A stretch of DNA of 64,000 bases from RFSX01 sp965230215 (GTDB lineage Bacteria > Bacteroidota > Bacteroidia > Chitinophagales > Saprospiraceae): the NCBI GenBank assembly GCA_965230215.1, contig CBDDKN010000002.1:62001-126000 (forward strand), read 5' to 3'. Each line of letters opens with the position of its first letter. Position 1 is the stretch's first letter. The translations under genes and the position numbers were made by a program. This document shows, piece after piece, positions 44,461 through 53,092 of the stretch. The notes under the pieces are model-generated. The model was given only the letters and a program-made list of their open reading frames with translations. It had not been told where the DNA came from and did no database searches.

Positions 44461-45333
44461 TTACAGGTGTCTTTCTGCATGATAGCTTGAGCGCACCAAA
44501 GGTCCACTTTCCACAAAATCAATTCCCATCTTCAGTCCTTCTTCCTTATAGTACGCGAAAGTATCCGGATGTACATATTCTGCAACCTCAAGATGCATCT
44601 TGGTAGGTTGAAGATATTGACCTATAGTCACAACATCACAGCCATGAACGTGAAGGTCATGCATGATTTCTAATACTTCTTCCTTTGTCTCACCCAGACC
44701 TACCATGAATCCAGACTTTGTTCTCTTGCCGGCATCCTTCGTTCTCTGTATCTGTTCGAGTGATCTATCGTATTTGGCTTGCGGACGTACTTTACGGTAA
44801 AGACGTTTGACGGTTTCCATGTTATGAGACACCACTTCCTGTCCTCCATCTATCATCCTGTGAAGTGCTTCCCAATTGGCTCTTACATCAGGAATCAACG
44901 TTTCTATTGTCGTTGATGGAGACATCTCCTTGACGTTACGTACGGTCTGATACCAAATCTCAGCACCTCTATCCTTTAATTCATCACGGTTTACTGAAGT
45001 AATTACAGCATGCTTTACTTGCATGAGTTTGATAGCTTCAGCAACACGACGTGGTTCATCTTCATCATACTCTGGTGGTCTACCCGTTTTAACTGCACAG
45101 AAACTGCATGAACGTGTACACACATTACCCAGAATCATGAATGTAGCCGTACCAGCACCCCAGCATTCTCCCATATTGGGACAATTACCACTTTGACATA
45201 TCGTATGAAGTTGATATTCATCGACAAGTCTTCTCACCTTTCGGTATTCTTCACCGATCGGCAGCTTTACTCTTAACCAGTCAGGTTTTCGCTCTCTCTT
45301 CTGTTCCTTTGATACTACAGGTAATTCTAGCAT
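44461..45333 (-). CDS. lipA: Lipoyl synthase
   Basis: Radical-SAM enzyme inserting two sulphurs into octanoyl groups to form lipoate on E2 proteins such as that of 2-oxoglutarate dehydrogenase (sucA at 1). 290 residues: auxiliary cluster CQSGNCPNMGECW, radical-SAM cluster CTRSCSFCAV, SVNRDELKDRG, TKSGFMVGLGETKEEV, and the C-terminal ESGPLVRSSYHA with the conserved Ser ligand. It lies between an outer-membrane barrel gene (one base upstream) and the Gfo/Idh gene. Confidence 0.97.
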   Translation of the reverse strand: MLELPVVSKEQKRERKPDWLRVKLPIGEEYRKVRRLVDEYQLHTICQSGNCPNMGECWGAGTATFMILGNVCTRSCSFCAVKTGRPPEYDEDEPRRVAEAIKLMQVKHAVITSVNRDELKDRGAEIWYQTVRNVKEMSPSTTIETLIPDVRANWEALHRMIDGGQEVVSHNMETVKRLYRKVRPQAKYDRSLEQIQRTKDAGKRTKSGFMVGLGETKEEVLEIMHDLHVHGCDVVTIGQYLQPTKMHLEVAEYVHPDTFAYYKEEGLKMGIDFVESGPLVRSSYHAERHL

Positions 45334-45334
45334 G

Positions 45335-46126
45335 TTATCTGTTATTTCTTGAACCCAATTGCAGGTTCATATACAACCTTACAAAATATGGTTTGTTACT
45401 GATTTCCTCCGTTTCAACCAAAATAGGAATATTACTAGCAAACAAATCAAACATCAATCCGGTTTCAAATGCTTTGACAGATTTATCAAAAGCACCCCAA
45501 GAAAGATGCGCTCCTATTTTTCCCTGGATTCCTGCTCTTATATTTATCTCGTCTATTCCGGTCCAAAATGAAGCCTTGCTATCAATAGAATTTATATTTA
45601 GAAATCTGTCAGCATTTTCTTCAGAATACTTTTCTGCTTGTGTGAAAAAGCCCAGCGATCCATTTTGTTCTGTGGTATATATCAGATTGAGGTAGTATGG
45701 CTTTAAGAGCGCTATGGAAGGACCGATCTCGTAGGTATATCCTACTGCGATCCCTTTACGTTTTTGCTTTTCTGAAAGATATCTTTTTACACCTGCTCCC
45801 AGACGAAGATTGATAAGGTTATTGACCTTACCATAAATGAAAGAACCCGACCTCCCTCTGGTGGATATCTTAGATTGCGACTTTTCTCTCGGATCCCTTG
45901 TGAAGCCTAACTCTATATGATAATAATTCGTGCGGTTGTAGGATTTAATTCTACCTGAATTGTAAGCGATGGCTGCACCATTTTCATGAAGTCTGAAATC
46001 CACAGACCACTCTTTTTTGTATACGATACCCTTCCAATCAACTTCAACCAGTTTCGGAGAGATTACCCTTTGGCCATTTATATTAATGGAAATCAGGAAG
46101 GCTAAGAATGTGAAAATGTATTTCAT
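45335..46126 (-). CDS. Outer-membrane beta-barrel protein, unknown function
   Basis: 263 residues with a signal peptide (1-18, ending NING) and many amphipathic strands (YYHIELGFTRDP, LINLRLGAGVKRYL, IAVGYTYEIGPSIAL, YFVRLYMNLQLG). The barrel is inferred from composition and the terminal strand. One base separates it from lipA, so the genes share a transcript, but I see no functional link. Not recognised at family level. Confidence 0.78.
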   Translation of the reverse strand: MKYIFTFLAFLISININGQRVISPKLVEVDWKGIVYKKEWSVDFRLHENGAAIAYNSGRIKSYNRTNYYHIELGFTRDPREKSQSKISTRGRSGSFIYGKVNNLINLRLGAGVKRYLSEKQKRKGIAVGYTYEIGPSIALLKPYYLNLIYTTEQNGSLGFFTQAEKYSEENADRFLNINSIDSKASFWTGIDEINIRAGIQGKIGAHLSWGAFDKSVKAFETGLMFDLFASNIPILVETEEISNKPYFVRLYMNLQLGSRNNR

Positions 46127-46206
46127 CAGATCACTAAGTTAAGCTATATCGCCATAATTATCCATCTAACAGCACTTTGAGTGATAGGGTTCAGGCGACA
46201 TAGTTC

Positions 46207-47631
46207 TTAATCAGCAGTACGTACTATAGTCGTTCTGTTAATCCAGCAAGGTACTTTGAAGCTCGATCCTGCTTTGATCGTCCTTTGAAATATATCTTCC
46301 TTTTTCGGCATGTATTGCCAATATGTCCTTATCAGTTTGCGTGCTTCAGCGGATGTCAGCGGATCTTTCGTCGCTTTTTCAAACATATCAATGGCCGGCC
46401 ATGTCACAATTTGACTATCCCATCCGCGTCCCGGCCCACATAGCGGTCCACTCGAAGCATACAACTTGCCTATAAGCAGGTAAGGTTCTCCGGATTCAGG
46501 ATTGTAATCTGATGCCTTGAGCGCATAAGATCTTGACTTCGGAAAGTTTTGGATATCGGCATAATAGATTTTAGCTATCAATAAACTGTACTTGTATTTC
46601 TTCTCTATGTCATCTGTTTCGTTTACAAACTCGTCGAAATAACCAATTGCATCATTGTATTGTCCATTGGAATAAGCATCGTATGCCAATCTTAATTTAC
46701 CAGGAGGCGGTGGAGGCGTATAACACTTCTCCTCTTTAATTTGAGCCATTTCAATGACTCGGGGATGTTCTGATCCACAATCTCCCCATAGCATGCGACT
46801 CAATGCCGTATTGATTATTTCACAACTTGAAGTATCCTGCTGATAGAGATCATAATATTTGTCGACATAGTAATCACAGTCATACAAGCCCTTCACACCT
46901 TCAAGACTGGTAAGTCGTGATGGTGCATAATCGTTTATAATACCCCACGCTTCTTTATTTTTCCCAGAGGCATTACCATAATCTATTGCGTCCCACAGGA
47001 TCATCGCATATTGTCTCACCTCTTCCAGTTCGGCTTCCTCATTGGCTACTTTGTCAGTAAGGATCTTGGCAAAAGGATTAACAATGAAGTAATCCGATTT
47101 TTCTCCCTTACCGTCAGCCGCTTCTTTAAACAAATTGTATATGTTGTCTGAATCTGTGTATTCTGAAAAACTATAGTAATAATCAAAAGCTTTCCTTCCT
47201 GCCACATAAGCTGGCTCACCATAGCATTCAATGCGCTTGTCATATATGGACATAATGCTGTCCACGTAGCTTTCCTTCAGGGCTTTATCTTCTGTGTTTT
47301 GGAATAGGTACTTATATATCTTTATGCCGTCTTCAAACTGGTACTTGATTGAGCCATTAGCAGCTGGTGCATTATAATAGGCTACATTCCACAGCTTCAA
47401 GGCCTCATCATAATTGCCCAATTTAATTTGATCTCTGTATAGCACATAGGCATTCTCAGTATTCTCCTTTGTTGCGCCGGATAACTGACCAAGGGTCATA
47501 CAGGGGTTTGATGGTTCCTTGACCACAACTTCCTTTTCGACCTCTTCGACAACAGGCGCCTGAACTTCAGCTACCTTTGGAGAACAGGCTGATATAAGTA
47601 TGATGAAACCGAAAAACCAATATTTTCTCAT
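46207..47631 (-). CDS. TPR lipoprotein, paralog of the gene at 49517
   Basis: A 474-residue lipoprotein (lipobox ISAC, Cys16) with TPR-like helix pairs throughout (YDEALKLWNVAYYNAPAA, NGQYNDAIGYFDEFVNET, KSRSYALKASDYNPESGEPYLLIGKLYASS). It shares its plan with the protein at 49517-50941: N-terminal repeat, central region, a Cys-containing loop (SGPLCGPGRGWDSQ) and a final CWI-containing strand (VPCWINRTTIVR). Likely an outer-membrane-associated scaffold or assembly factor; the partner is unknown. A TATTTTTG -7 element lies at 47652. Confidence 0.83.
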   Translation of the reverse strand: MRKYWFFGFIILISACSPKVAEVQAPVVEEVEKEVVVKEPSNPCMTLGQLSGATKENTENAYVLYRDQIKLGNYDEALKLWNVAYYNAPAANGSIKYQFEDGIKIYKYLFQNTEDKALKESYVDSIMSIYDKRIECYGEPAYVAGRKAFDYYYSFSEYTDSDNIYNLFKEAADGKGEKSDYFIVNPFAKILTDKVANEEAELEEVRQYAMILWDAIDYGNASGKNKEAWGIINDYAPSRLTSLEGVKGLYDCDYYVDKYYDLYQQDTSSCEIINTALSRMLWGDCGSEHPRVIEMAQIKEEKCYTPPPPPGKLRLAYDAYSNGQYNDAIGYFDEFVNETDDIEKKYKYSLLIAKIYYADIQNFPKSRSYALKASDYNPESGEPYLLIGKLYASSGPLCGPGRGWDSQIVTWPAIDMFEKATKDPLTSAEARKLIRTYWQYMPKKEDIFQRTIKAGSSFKVPCWINRTTIVRTAD

Positions 47632-47651
47632 TGCTCAAAAATTTTGAATTT

Positions 47652-47659
47652 CAAAAATA
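47652..47659 (-). promoter_or_regulatory. Candidate promoter -7 element (TATTTTTG)
   Basis: A full TAnnTTTG match 21 bases before the TPR lipoprotein gene. No -33 TTTG is found at the expected distance. Confidence 0.35.
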
Positions 47660-47759
47660 AGCTATTCTGCTTTCGACATAAATAATAGTCGTACAAATGA
47701 CCAGTATTATTGCTGAAAGGCTGATAAAATTGAATATTATTATGTAATCAATACTTGAA

Positions 47760-48851
47760 ATGGCGAATAAAAAATTACTTGTTATAACTGGTGGTGGTGA
47801 TTGCCCTGGTCTCAATGCTGTCATAAGAGCAATCGTGAAAACTGCGAAAAAAAGAGGCGGATGGGATGTCTATGGCAGCATCGAGGCATTCAATGGCGTC
47901 ATTTCTGACCCTGTCAATATTGTCAAACTGAGCAAGTCCAAGGTCAGAGGAATCCATGTAAAAGGAGGTACCATCATCAAAACTACAAACAAGGGTAATC
48001 CACTATCCTATCCTGTTGAACATGAAGATGGCACGATTACATACCAGGATCTATCCGATCACCTTGTGAACAAGATTAAAGATCTGGGATTTGATGCCGT
48101 CATCAATATAGGTGGTGATGGCTCTCAATCCATATCACAAGCGCTATTCGAAAAAGGCCTTAATATCGTCGGCGTTCCAAAGACCATAGACAATGACCTT
48201 TCGTCAACTGATGTCACCTTCGGATTTTCTACTGCTGTGCAAACAGCTACCGATGCTTTTGACAAACTCGTAACCACGGCGGCCAGTCATAACAGGGTTA
48301 TGATCCTAGAGGTAATGGGCCGAGATGCTGGTTGGATAGCTTTGCACACAGCCATTGCCGGAGGAGCAGAAATATGCCTGATTCCGGAAGTACCTTTTAA
48401 TCTGGAAGCCATTGCAAGCACCATTAGAAAAAGGTACACTAAAGGCAAGGGCTTTGTCAATATAGTCATCGCTGAAGGTGCTAAAATCAATGATGAGATA
48501 GTCGGAAAATATGAAGAAGGAGATCATAACATCAAATTGGGAGGTATAGGAAATGCCTTGCGCAATGCACTTGAAAATCATGGTGTAAAGGAAGATATCC
48601 GTGTAGCCGTTTTAGGTCATATCCAACGGGGTGGTACTCCTGTTGCTTTTGACAGAGTATTGGCGACGGCTTATGGCGTAAAAGCATTTGATCTGGTAGA
48701 ACGCGCAGAATTTGGGACCATGGTCAACTATCTGTCAAATGAGGTCGGATATACCAAACTCAGCGAAGCCATCAGCAAATACAACCATATAAAAAGGGAT
48801 CATTACCTTATTGAAACGGCCAAATCCATTGGGATTTCCTTTGGAATCTAA
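47760..48851 (+). CDS. pfkA: 6-phosphofructokinase
   Basis: Phosphorylates fructose 6-phosphate in glycolysis. 363 residues with GGGDCPGLNAVIRA, GGDGSQS, PKTIDNDLSSTD, GRDAGWIAL and LGHIQRGGTP. GGDGS (Gly, not Asp, after GGD) and PKTIDND both point to ATP rather than pyrophosphate as the donor. Longer than E. coli PfkA (320 residues), as in the group III-like clade. The glycolytic enolase is at the far end of the window. Confidence 0.93.
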   Translation: MANKKLLVITGGGDCPGLNAVIRAIVKTAKKRGGWDVYGSIEAFNGVISDPVNIVKLSKSKVRGIHVKGGTIIKTTNKGNPLSYPVEHEDGTITYQDLSDHLVNKIKDLGFDAVINIGGDGSQSISQALFEKGLNIVGVPKTIDNDLSSTDVTFGFSTAVQTATDAFDKLVTTAASHNRVMILEVMGRDAGWIALHTAIAGGAEICLIPEVPFNLEAIASTIRKRYTKGKGFVNIVIAEGAKINDEIVGKYEEGDHNIKLGGIGNALRNALENHGVKEDIRVAVLGHIQRGGTPVAFDRVLATAYGVKAFDLVERAEFGTMVNYLSNEVGYTKLSEAISKYNHIKRDHYLIETAKSIGISFGI

Positions 48852-48994
48852 AACGCAAAATAGCAGGTTTGCAAAATTATATTCTGATCTAATGTTAATG
48901 AATGAAATTATATGTGGAAATGTTAAATTAATGTTATTATATTAATTTTTTTCTATATGTTTAATTCATATTTAATCATTAAACCTTTATCAAA

Positions 48995-49432
48995 ATGAAA
49001 AAAACTTTGCTATTCTTTTCGATTTGTTTCTGCTTCGCTACGATCTCTTTCGGTCAGGTATCTTTTGGCGTAGGTGGAACTTATGTTAATGATATTGGTG
49101 TACAAGCAAGAGCCGGTCTTGATCTTACGGACAACATAGGCTTGATACCATCATTTTCATACTACTTCTCTGAAGGTGAATCAACAACTCTATCCGTGGA
49201 TGCCAACTTGACTTATGATCTTACAACTGTAGGAGATGACATGCCTATATATGCATTGGCAGGTCTTGACTGGACGAGAGTTTCTATTGGGGACTTCTCT
49301 AACAGTGAGATAGGACTTAATATCGGTGCTGGTACCAATATTAGCAGTGTATATGCGGAATTGTTCTACAGATTATTCTTCTGTGACGGATGTGACGGAG
49401 AGATTGGAATCAACGTAGGATACATGTTCTAA
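48995..49432 (+). CDS. Small outer-membrane beta-barrel protein
   Basis: 145 residues: a signal peptide ending SFGQ and about eight short amphipathic strands (VSFGVGGTYVNDI, NIGLIPSFSYYF, VYAELFYRLFF, GEIGINVGYMF) ending in a Phe, the classic outer-membrane insertion signal. The turn FCDGCDGE holds a CDGC pair that may form a disulphide. Probably an eight-stranded barrel of the OmpA/porin-like group. A strong terminator follows immediately. Confidence 0.82.
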   Translation: MKKTLLFFSICFCFATISFGQVSFGVGGTYVNDIGVQARAGLDLTDNIGLIPSFSYYFSEGESTTLSVDANLTYDLTTVGDDMPIYALAGLDWTRVSIGDFSNSEIGLNIGAGTNISSVYAELFYRLFFCDGCDGEIGINVGYMF

Positions 49433-49453
49433 GAACTAATTGTAACAAAATAT

Positions 49454-49486
49454 AAAAGGGGCTGAAAAATTTCAGCCCCTTTTTTT
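49454..49486. terminator. Bidirectional intrinsic terminator
   Basis: GGGGCTGAAA (49458-49467) and TTTCAGCCCC (49470-49479) form a perfect ten-pair stem with a two-base loop, with A4 before and seven T after. It ends the barrel gene (plus) and the convergent TPR gene (minus). Confidence 0.92.
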
Positions 49487-49516
49487 ATGTCTTCAGTTTT
49501 GTATGTTCTTCGAAGT

Positions 49517-50941
49517 CTATTGGAATCTTACAGAAACCGTTTCTCCTATCCAACATCCAACCTTTTCTTTAGCACCTTCCTTAACACCTCTCATGTGTCC
49601 TTCAGCCAATTCAGGTAGAGAAGATTGATACTTAGCAATACGTTCTCTGGCTTCATCTGCTACTTCCGCATCCAGATTTCTTGCATAGGCATATTTATCA
49701 ATTGCTGCAATAATCGCAAGTCTCTGATTCCAGCTATCACCACAAGATCTTGCTGATGAGCCGTACATATCTCCGATGAGCATGTAAGGTCTACCCCATC
49801 CCGGTCTTAGTTTAGCCGCTTCATACGCTGTGTTTCTGGCAGTCGAATACTGCTTAAGTTTTCTAAACTGAATAGAAGCTTTCGAAAACATATAGCTGGC
49901 CTTTTTCTCCGGATCTTCTTCTCCTGCAATAGCTTCATCATACTTGTCAACTGCACCTTTAAAATCACCTTCGTCGTAAAGTTTCTTAGCAACGAATGAA
50001 GGGTTATTGGCTTCAAACTCAGCTTGTCTTTCAGCATTGACCTTCTCTGCATAAGTCTGCCATTTTGTTTCCAATCTTACAAGCAATGGATCATTTTCAT
50101 CACATCCTCTTTTCTTCAAAAGACCAACGAGGTTCTTCAACTGATCATAATCTTCAGGAGCCTCATTGTACATCTTTTCATAAATAGGTTTGAAGTATTC
50201 ACAATCGAAGATGTCTGGTTCTATCGGAGCCAGTTTAACTTTGGCTGCTTTCCAGGCTTGATCATAATAACTGCCTAATCTTGAGTTGTTCTCAACGTTG
50301 TAATTGGCAATGTTCTCCAGTTTCTCATGTAGCTCAAGTACTTCATCCTTGGAAACAAGTCCTTTCTGAAACTGGTAAGTCAACATGGTGAAAATAGGGT
50401 CGAATGCAGTGTACTCAAGATCATTCGCTGCCATATCAACAGCTTTCTTATATACATCCAGATTTTCAGAGTAAGGCACGTTCAATGTATAGAACATATT
50501 GAAGCCTTTCTTTGAGTATACATATCCAATTTTCCTTTGGAAACATTCATCGTTGCTTCCGCAACTAGTAGGCTTAATCGCTCTTGTCTCATACGCCTTC
50601 ACAGCTTCGCCGTACAACCTATTAATATTCTCTACATATTCCTGTTTTTTGGCAGCATCCGCTTCATTCTTGTATTTGTGCAGATACAATTTGACACCAT
50701 CCATAAAGTGATAGTCTCTTTTCCCATCAGCAGCTGGGGCCAATTTGTATGCTTTTTGCCAATTTTCAAAAGCCACTTCCCAGTCTTGGGCCTTTAGTGC
50801 CTGTCTGTAAATGGAATGCGCATCAGTAGCATCATCTTCAAATGCACTACCCACCCAAGTTGCAAATTCCTGGCTAATACCCATTGGAAGTACCATCGTG
50901 AGAGCGAAAAGTACTGGTAGATATTTTTTAATAATATTCAT
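49517..50941 (-). CDS. Secreted TPR protein, paralog of the gene at 46207
   Basis: 474 residues from the ATG at 50941 (a GTG one codon earlier is possible). A signal peptide ends GISQ and, unlike its paralog, there is no lipobox cysteine. TPR-like repeats (SIYRQALKAQDWEVAFENWQKAYKLAP, DFKGAVDKYDEAIAGEEDPE) run through it; the loop SSARSCGDSWNQ and the end VGCWIGETVSVRF match the paralog. It is the last gene of the leftward purH-coaX-barrel-TPR series, 17 bases after the barrel. Function unknown. Confidence 0.83.
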   Translation of the reverse strand: MNIIKKYLPVLFALTMVLPMGISQEFATWVGSAFEDDATDAHSIYRQALKAQDWEVAFENWQKAYKLAPAADGKRDYHFMDGVKLYLHKYKNEADAAKKQEYVENINRLYGEAVKAYETRAIKPTSCGSNDECFQRKIGYVYSKKGFNMFYTLNVPYSENLDVYKKAVDMAANDLEYTAFDPIFTMLTYQFQKGLVSKDEVLELHEKLENIANYNVENNSRLGSYYDQAWKAAKVKLAPIEPDIFDCEYFKPIYEKMYNEAPEDYDQLKNLVGLLKKRGCDENDPLLVRLETKWQTYAEKVNAERQAEFEANNPSFVAKKLYDEGDFKGAVDKYDEAIAGEEDPEKKASYMFSKASIQFRKLKQYSTARNTAYEAAKLRPGWGRPYMLIGDMYGSSARSCGDSWNQRLAIIAAIDKYAYARNLDAEVADEARERIAKYQSSLPELAEGHMRGVKEGAKEKVGCWIGETVSVRFQ

Positions 50942-50961
50942 CACAAAGTATTTTGGTTTTG

Positions 50962-52311
50962 CTAATTATATTTTCTCTTTATAAACCATTCATCATCGTT
51001 GAAACTGAAGCTGAATGTTAATCTGAAATATCTTTCTTCTATTGCTGTTCCCTGACCTCTTAATCCCAATGAAAATCCAAGATTCGCATGGGATATCTTC
51101 CTTTGATAAAAGAATGGCATTCCGAATCCAAATGTAATACCAATATCTTCTATACTGTTGCCAAGTTCATCAGAAATCGCGTTCGGTACCTGATTATAGT
51201 AAAATCCAAATCTATAATATATACGTTCGAGGTAATTAGAAATGGATTTATAGTTGGGACGAATAAATCCGCCAAAAGATAAGCTTGAGGTATTGTTTAA
51301 TGAATTATTAACAAAATTCGCATCGAAATTGGACCATTGTGTGTTTTTAAAGTTTACACCCAGTCCAAAATTCTGACCAGCGTAATAGCTTAGTCCCAAG
51401 CCAAATTCGGCTGGTAAGGTCCCATCAAAACTTTGCTCATCAGAAATTGAAAGCACATTTTCAATGCCAGTACCATTCTGCACAGAACCTACCGTCTCGA
51501 TATATCTTGATGTAAAAGATGTATTGGATCGGCCATGGAGACCGATATTAAGTTTTCTTGGTTCCTGGGTTTGATCATCTGGATCCGCCCTGCCCAAATC
51601 AATTGAATAAAGAAACCCGAAATCATACAAGAAGCCACTAACTCTGTTGGCATCTGTTACTATGGTATTAAAGAATGGTTCTTCAAACTCAAACTGGACT
51701 ATTCGCGCATATTCGATCTTTCCAAACAGATATCCCAGATTAAGTCCAAAAGAAAGATTCTTATATCTGAATCCATTGGACCAAAGAAACTGGTATGTTC
51801 CTCCTTGCCCTTCAAAGTTTCGCGTCACATCTCCAATGTTTTCTACAGCTTCAGTCGTGGCTATATTATATCCTACAGTACTGAAAGGCATCAAACTAAA
51901 GGCTGTGGACGATGCAAAATCCCTTCTCTTACGATCAAGCAAATCATTGACCCGATTTTGAAGTGGAATGGCAAGCGATATATAACTTAAATTTCCTGAC
52001 CAAAGTGTTTGATATGGTCCGGCTACTGGATTCTGATCTGTGACACCGTCTCTGATACCCTTGTTTTCGGCATAGATCCCAATGTCAAATGTGGTGGCAT
52101 TCAGATAACTCAGAGCAGCAGGGTTTACAATGTTAATTTGATAAGGATCCGTAAAAGAAGCACCAAGACCACCCATGTTCCTGGATGCGAAAAAATTCCT
52201 ATCCGCCACATCTCCAATCCCGAATCTTGAATAGGGAGAATTGTTAATTGGCTGGGCCAACATACATATCGGCATTGCCAACATCAACATTATGATAATT
52301 CTATTCATCAT
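50962..52311 (-). CDS. Outer-membrane barrel protein (PorV/FadL-like), unknown function
   Basis: 449 residues with a signal peptide (1-20, ending LAQP) and the pattern INNSPYSRFGIGDVADRNFFASRNMGGLG found in large Bacteroidota outer-membrane proteins, then about fourteen amphipathic strands. It is reminiscent of the FadL/PorV superfamily, but the exact family is not certain. It lies between the split coaX (33 bases) and a secreted TPR gene, an arrangement that suggests an outer-membrane complex of barrel and TPR protein. Confidence 0.82.
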   Translation of the reverse strand: MMNRIIIMLMLAMPICMLAQPINNSPYSRFGIGDVADRNFFASRNMGGLGASFTDPYQINIVNPAALSYLNATTFDIGIYAENKGIRDGVTDQNPVAGPYQTLWSGNLSYISLAIPLQNRVNDLLDRKRRDFASSTAFSLMPFSTVGYNIATTEAVENIGDVTRNFEGQGGTYQFLWSNGFRYKNLSFGLNLGYLFGKIEYARIVQFEFEEPFFNTIVTDANRVSGFLYDFGFLYSIDLGRADPDDQTQEPRKLNIGLHGRSNTSFTSRYIETVGSVQNGTGIENVLSISDEQSFDGTLPAEFGLGLSYYAGQNFGLGVNFKNTQWSNFDANFVNNSLNNTSSLSFGGFIRPNYKSISNYLERIYYRFGFYYNQVPNAISDELGNSIEDIGITFGFGMPFFYQRKISHANLGFSLGLRGQGTAIEERYFRLTFSFSFNDDEWFIKRKYN

Positions 52312-52344
52312 ATATTCATTCTTGGAGTCTTTATCTCTGCAGAC

Positions 52345-52857
52345 TCAGATTTTCGATTTCAGATGGTTTAAAGTTTGGTTGAGCCCAATTAGTATCAGAT
52401 CGGGGCACACAAATATCTTAGATTCTATTATTTCTCCAAAATAATTGCTGTCTCCACCGGATAAAATAATCGTTATATCACCCCACTTTTCTGTTAAAGT
52501 TTTGATAAAACCCTCTATTTCAAGTTTTATGCCCCACACAGCGCCATTTTGCATGGCTTCAGTCGTGCTTTTTCCAAGGACCTCTTTATTGAATTTGGCA
52601 GCCACTAAAGGCAGCTTTCCAGTCATCTCGTGCATGCTTGATAGCCGCATTGATAAACCCGGAGCTATGTTGCCTCCATGATAACACCCTTTGGCATCTA
52701 TGAAGTCATATTTAATACATGTACCCAAATCCATGACCAGCACATTTTTACCAGGATACATGGCTTGCGCTCCCATCACACCAGCAAGTCTGTCCATGCC
52801 CAAGGTCTTTGGTGTCTTGTACAGATTTTTAATTGGCAGATCTACACCTGGTTTCAT
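52345..52857 (-). CDS. coaX: Type III pantothenate kinase, C-terminal part (split gene)
   Basis: 170 residues carrying the second half of CoaX: LPIKNLYKTPKTLGMDRLAG, VMDLGTCIKYDF with Asp43 (the DLGT phosphate-binding motif), GGNIAPGLSMRL and ILSGGD. CoaX phosphorylates pantothenate, the first step to coenzyme A. The ATG at 52857 overlaps the stop of the N-terminal part as ATGA, so the halves are in different frames. Together they give about 247 residues, the normal CoaX length. Either two chains assemble into one enzyme, or one base is missing from an A-run. Confidence 0.85.
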   Translation of the reverse strand: MKPGVDLPIKNLYKTPKTLGMDRLAGVMGAQAMYPGKNVLVMDLGTCIKYDFIDAKGCYHGGNIAPGLSMRLSSMHEMTGKLPLVAAKFNKEVLGKSTTEAMQNGAVWGIKLEIEGFIKTLTEKWGDITIILSGGDSNYFGEIIESKIFVCPDLILIGLNQTLNHLKSKI

Positions 52858-53087
52858 TTTATTAGATGAAACTTCTTAGCCAAATGTTGTACAAACCTTG
52901 GTTCCTTTTTACGCACATTTGCATAAATAGCATGCGTCACATTATAGCTTTGGTACACTTCTTTCAAATCTGAGACCAAGAGCCTTGAATAGCTTTTATT
53001 AAATAGTAACTCTGAATTACCGAAGATGGCCAGTTTGATAAAACTGTTGCCAATATCTACAATCAGATGATGTTCTTCGGATCCCAT
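52854..53087 (-). CDS. coaX: Type III pantothenate kinase, N-terminal part (split gene)
   Basis: 77 residues starting MGSEEHHLIVDIGNSFIKLAI, the N-terminal ASKHA phosphate motif of CoaX (DIGNS). It stops at TGA (52856-52854) after KKFHLIK, four bases after an A-run, exactly where the C-terminal part begins in the other frame. A single extra A in the run AAAA would fuse the parts into one normal protein. It starts five bases after purH ends. The reading could be a sequencing error, a real frameshift, or a coupled two-chain enzyme. Confidence 0.82.
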   Translation of the reverse strand: MGSEEHHLIVDIGNSFIKLAIFGNSELLFNKSYSRLLVSDLKEVYQSYNVTHAIYANVRKKEPRFVQHLAKKFHLIK

Positions 53088-53092
53088 TTGAA

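Noticed and set aside
47760..48851. pfkA as a pyrophosphate-dependent enzyme
   Set aside because: GGDGS and PKTIDND are the ATP-type motifs; PPi enzymes normally show GGDD and PKTIDGD.
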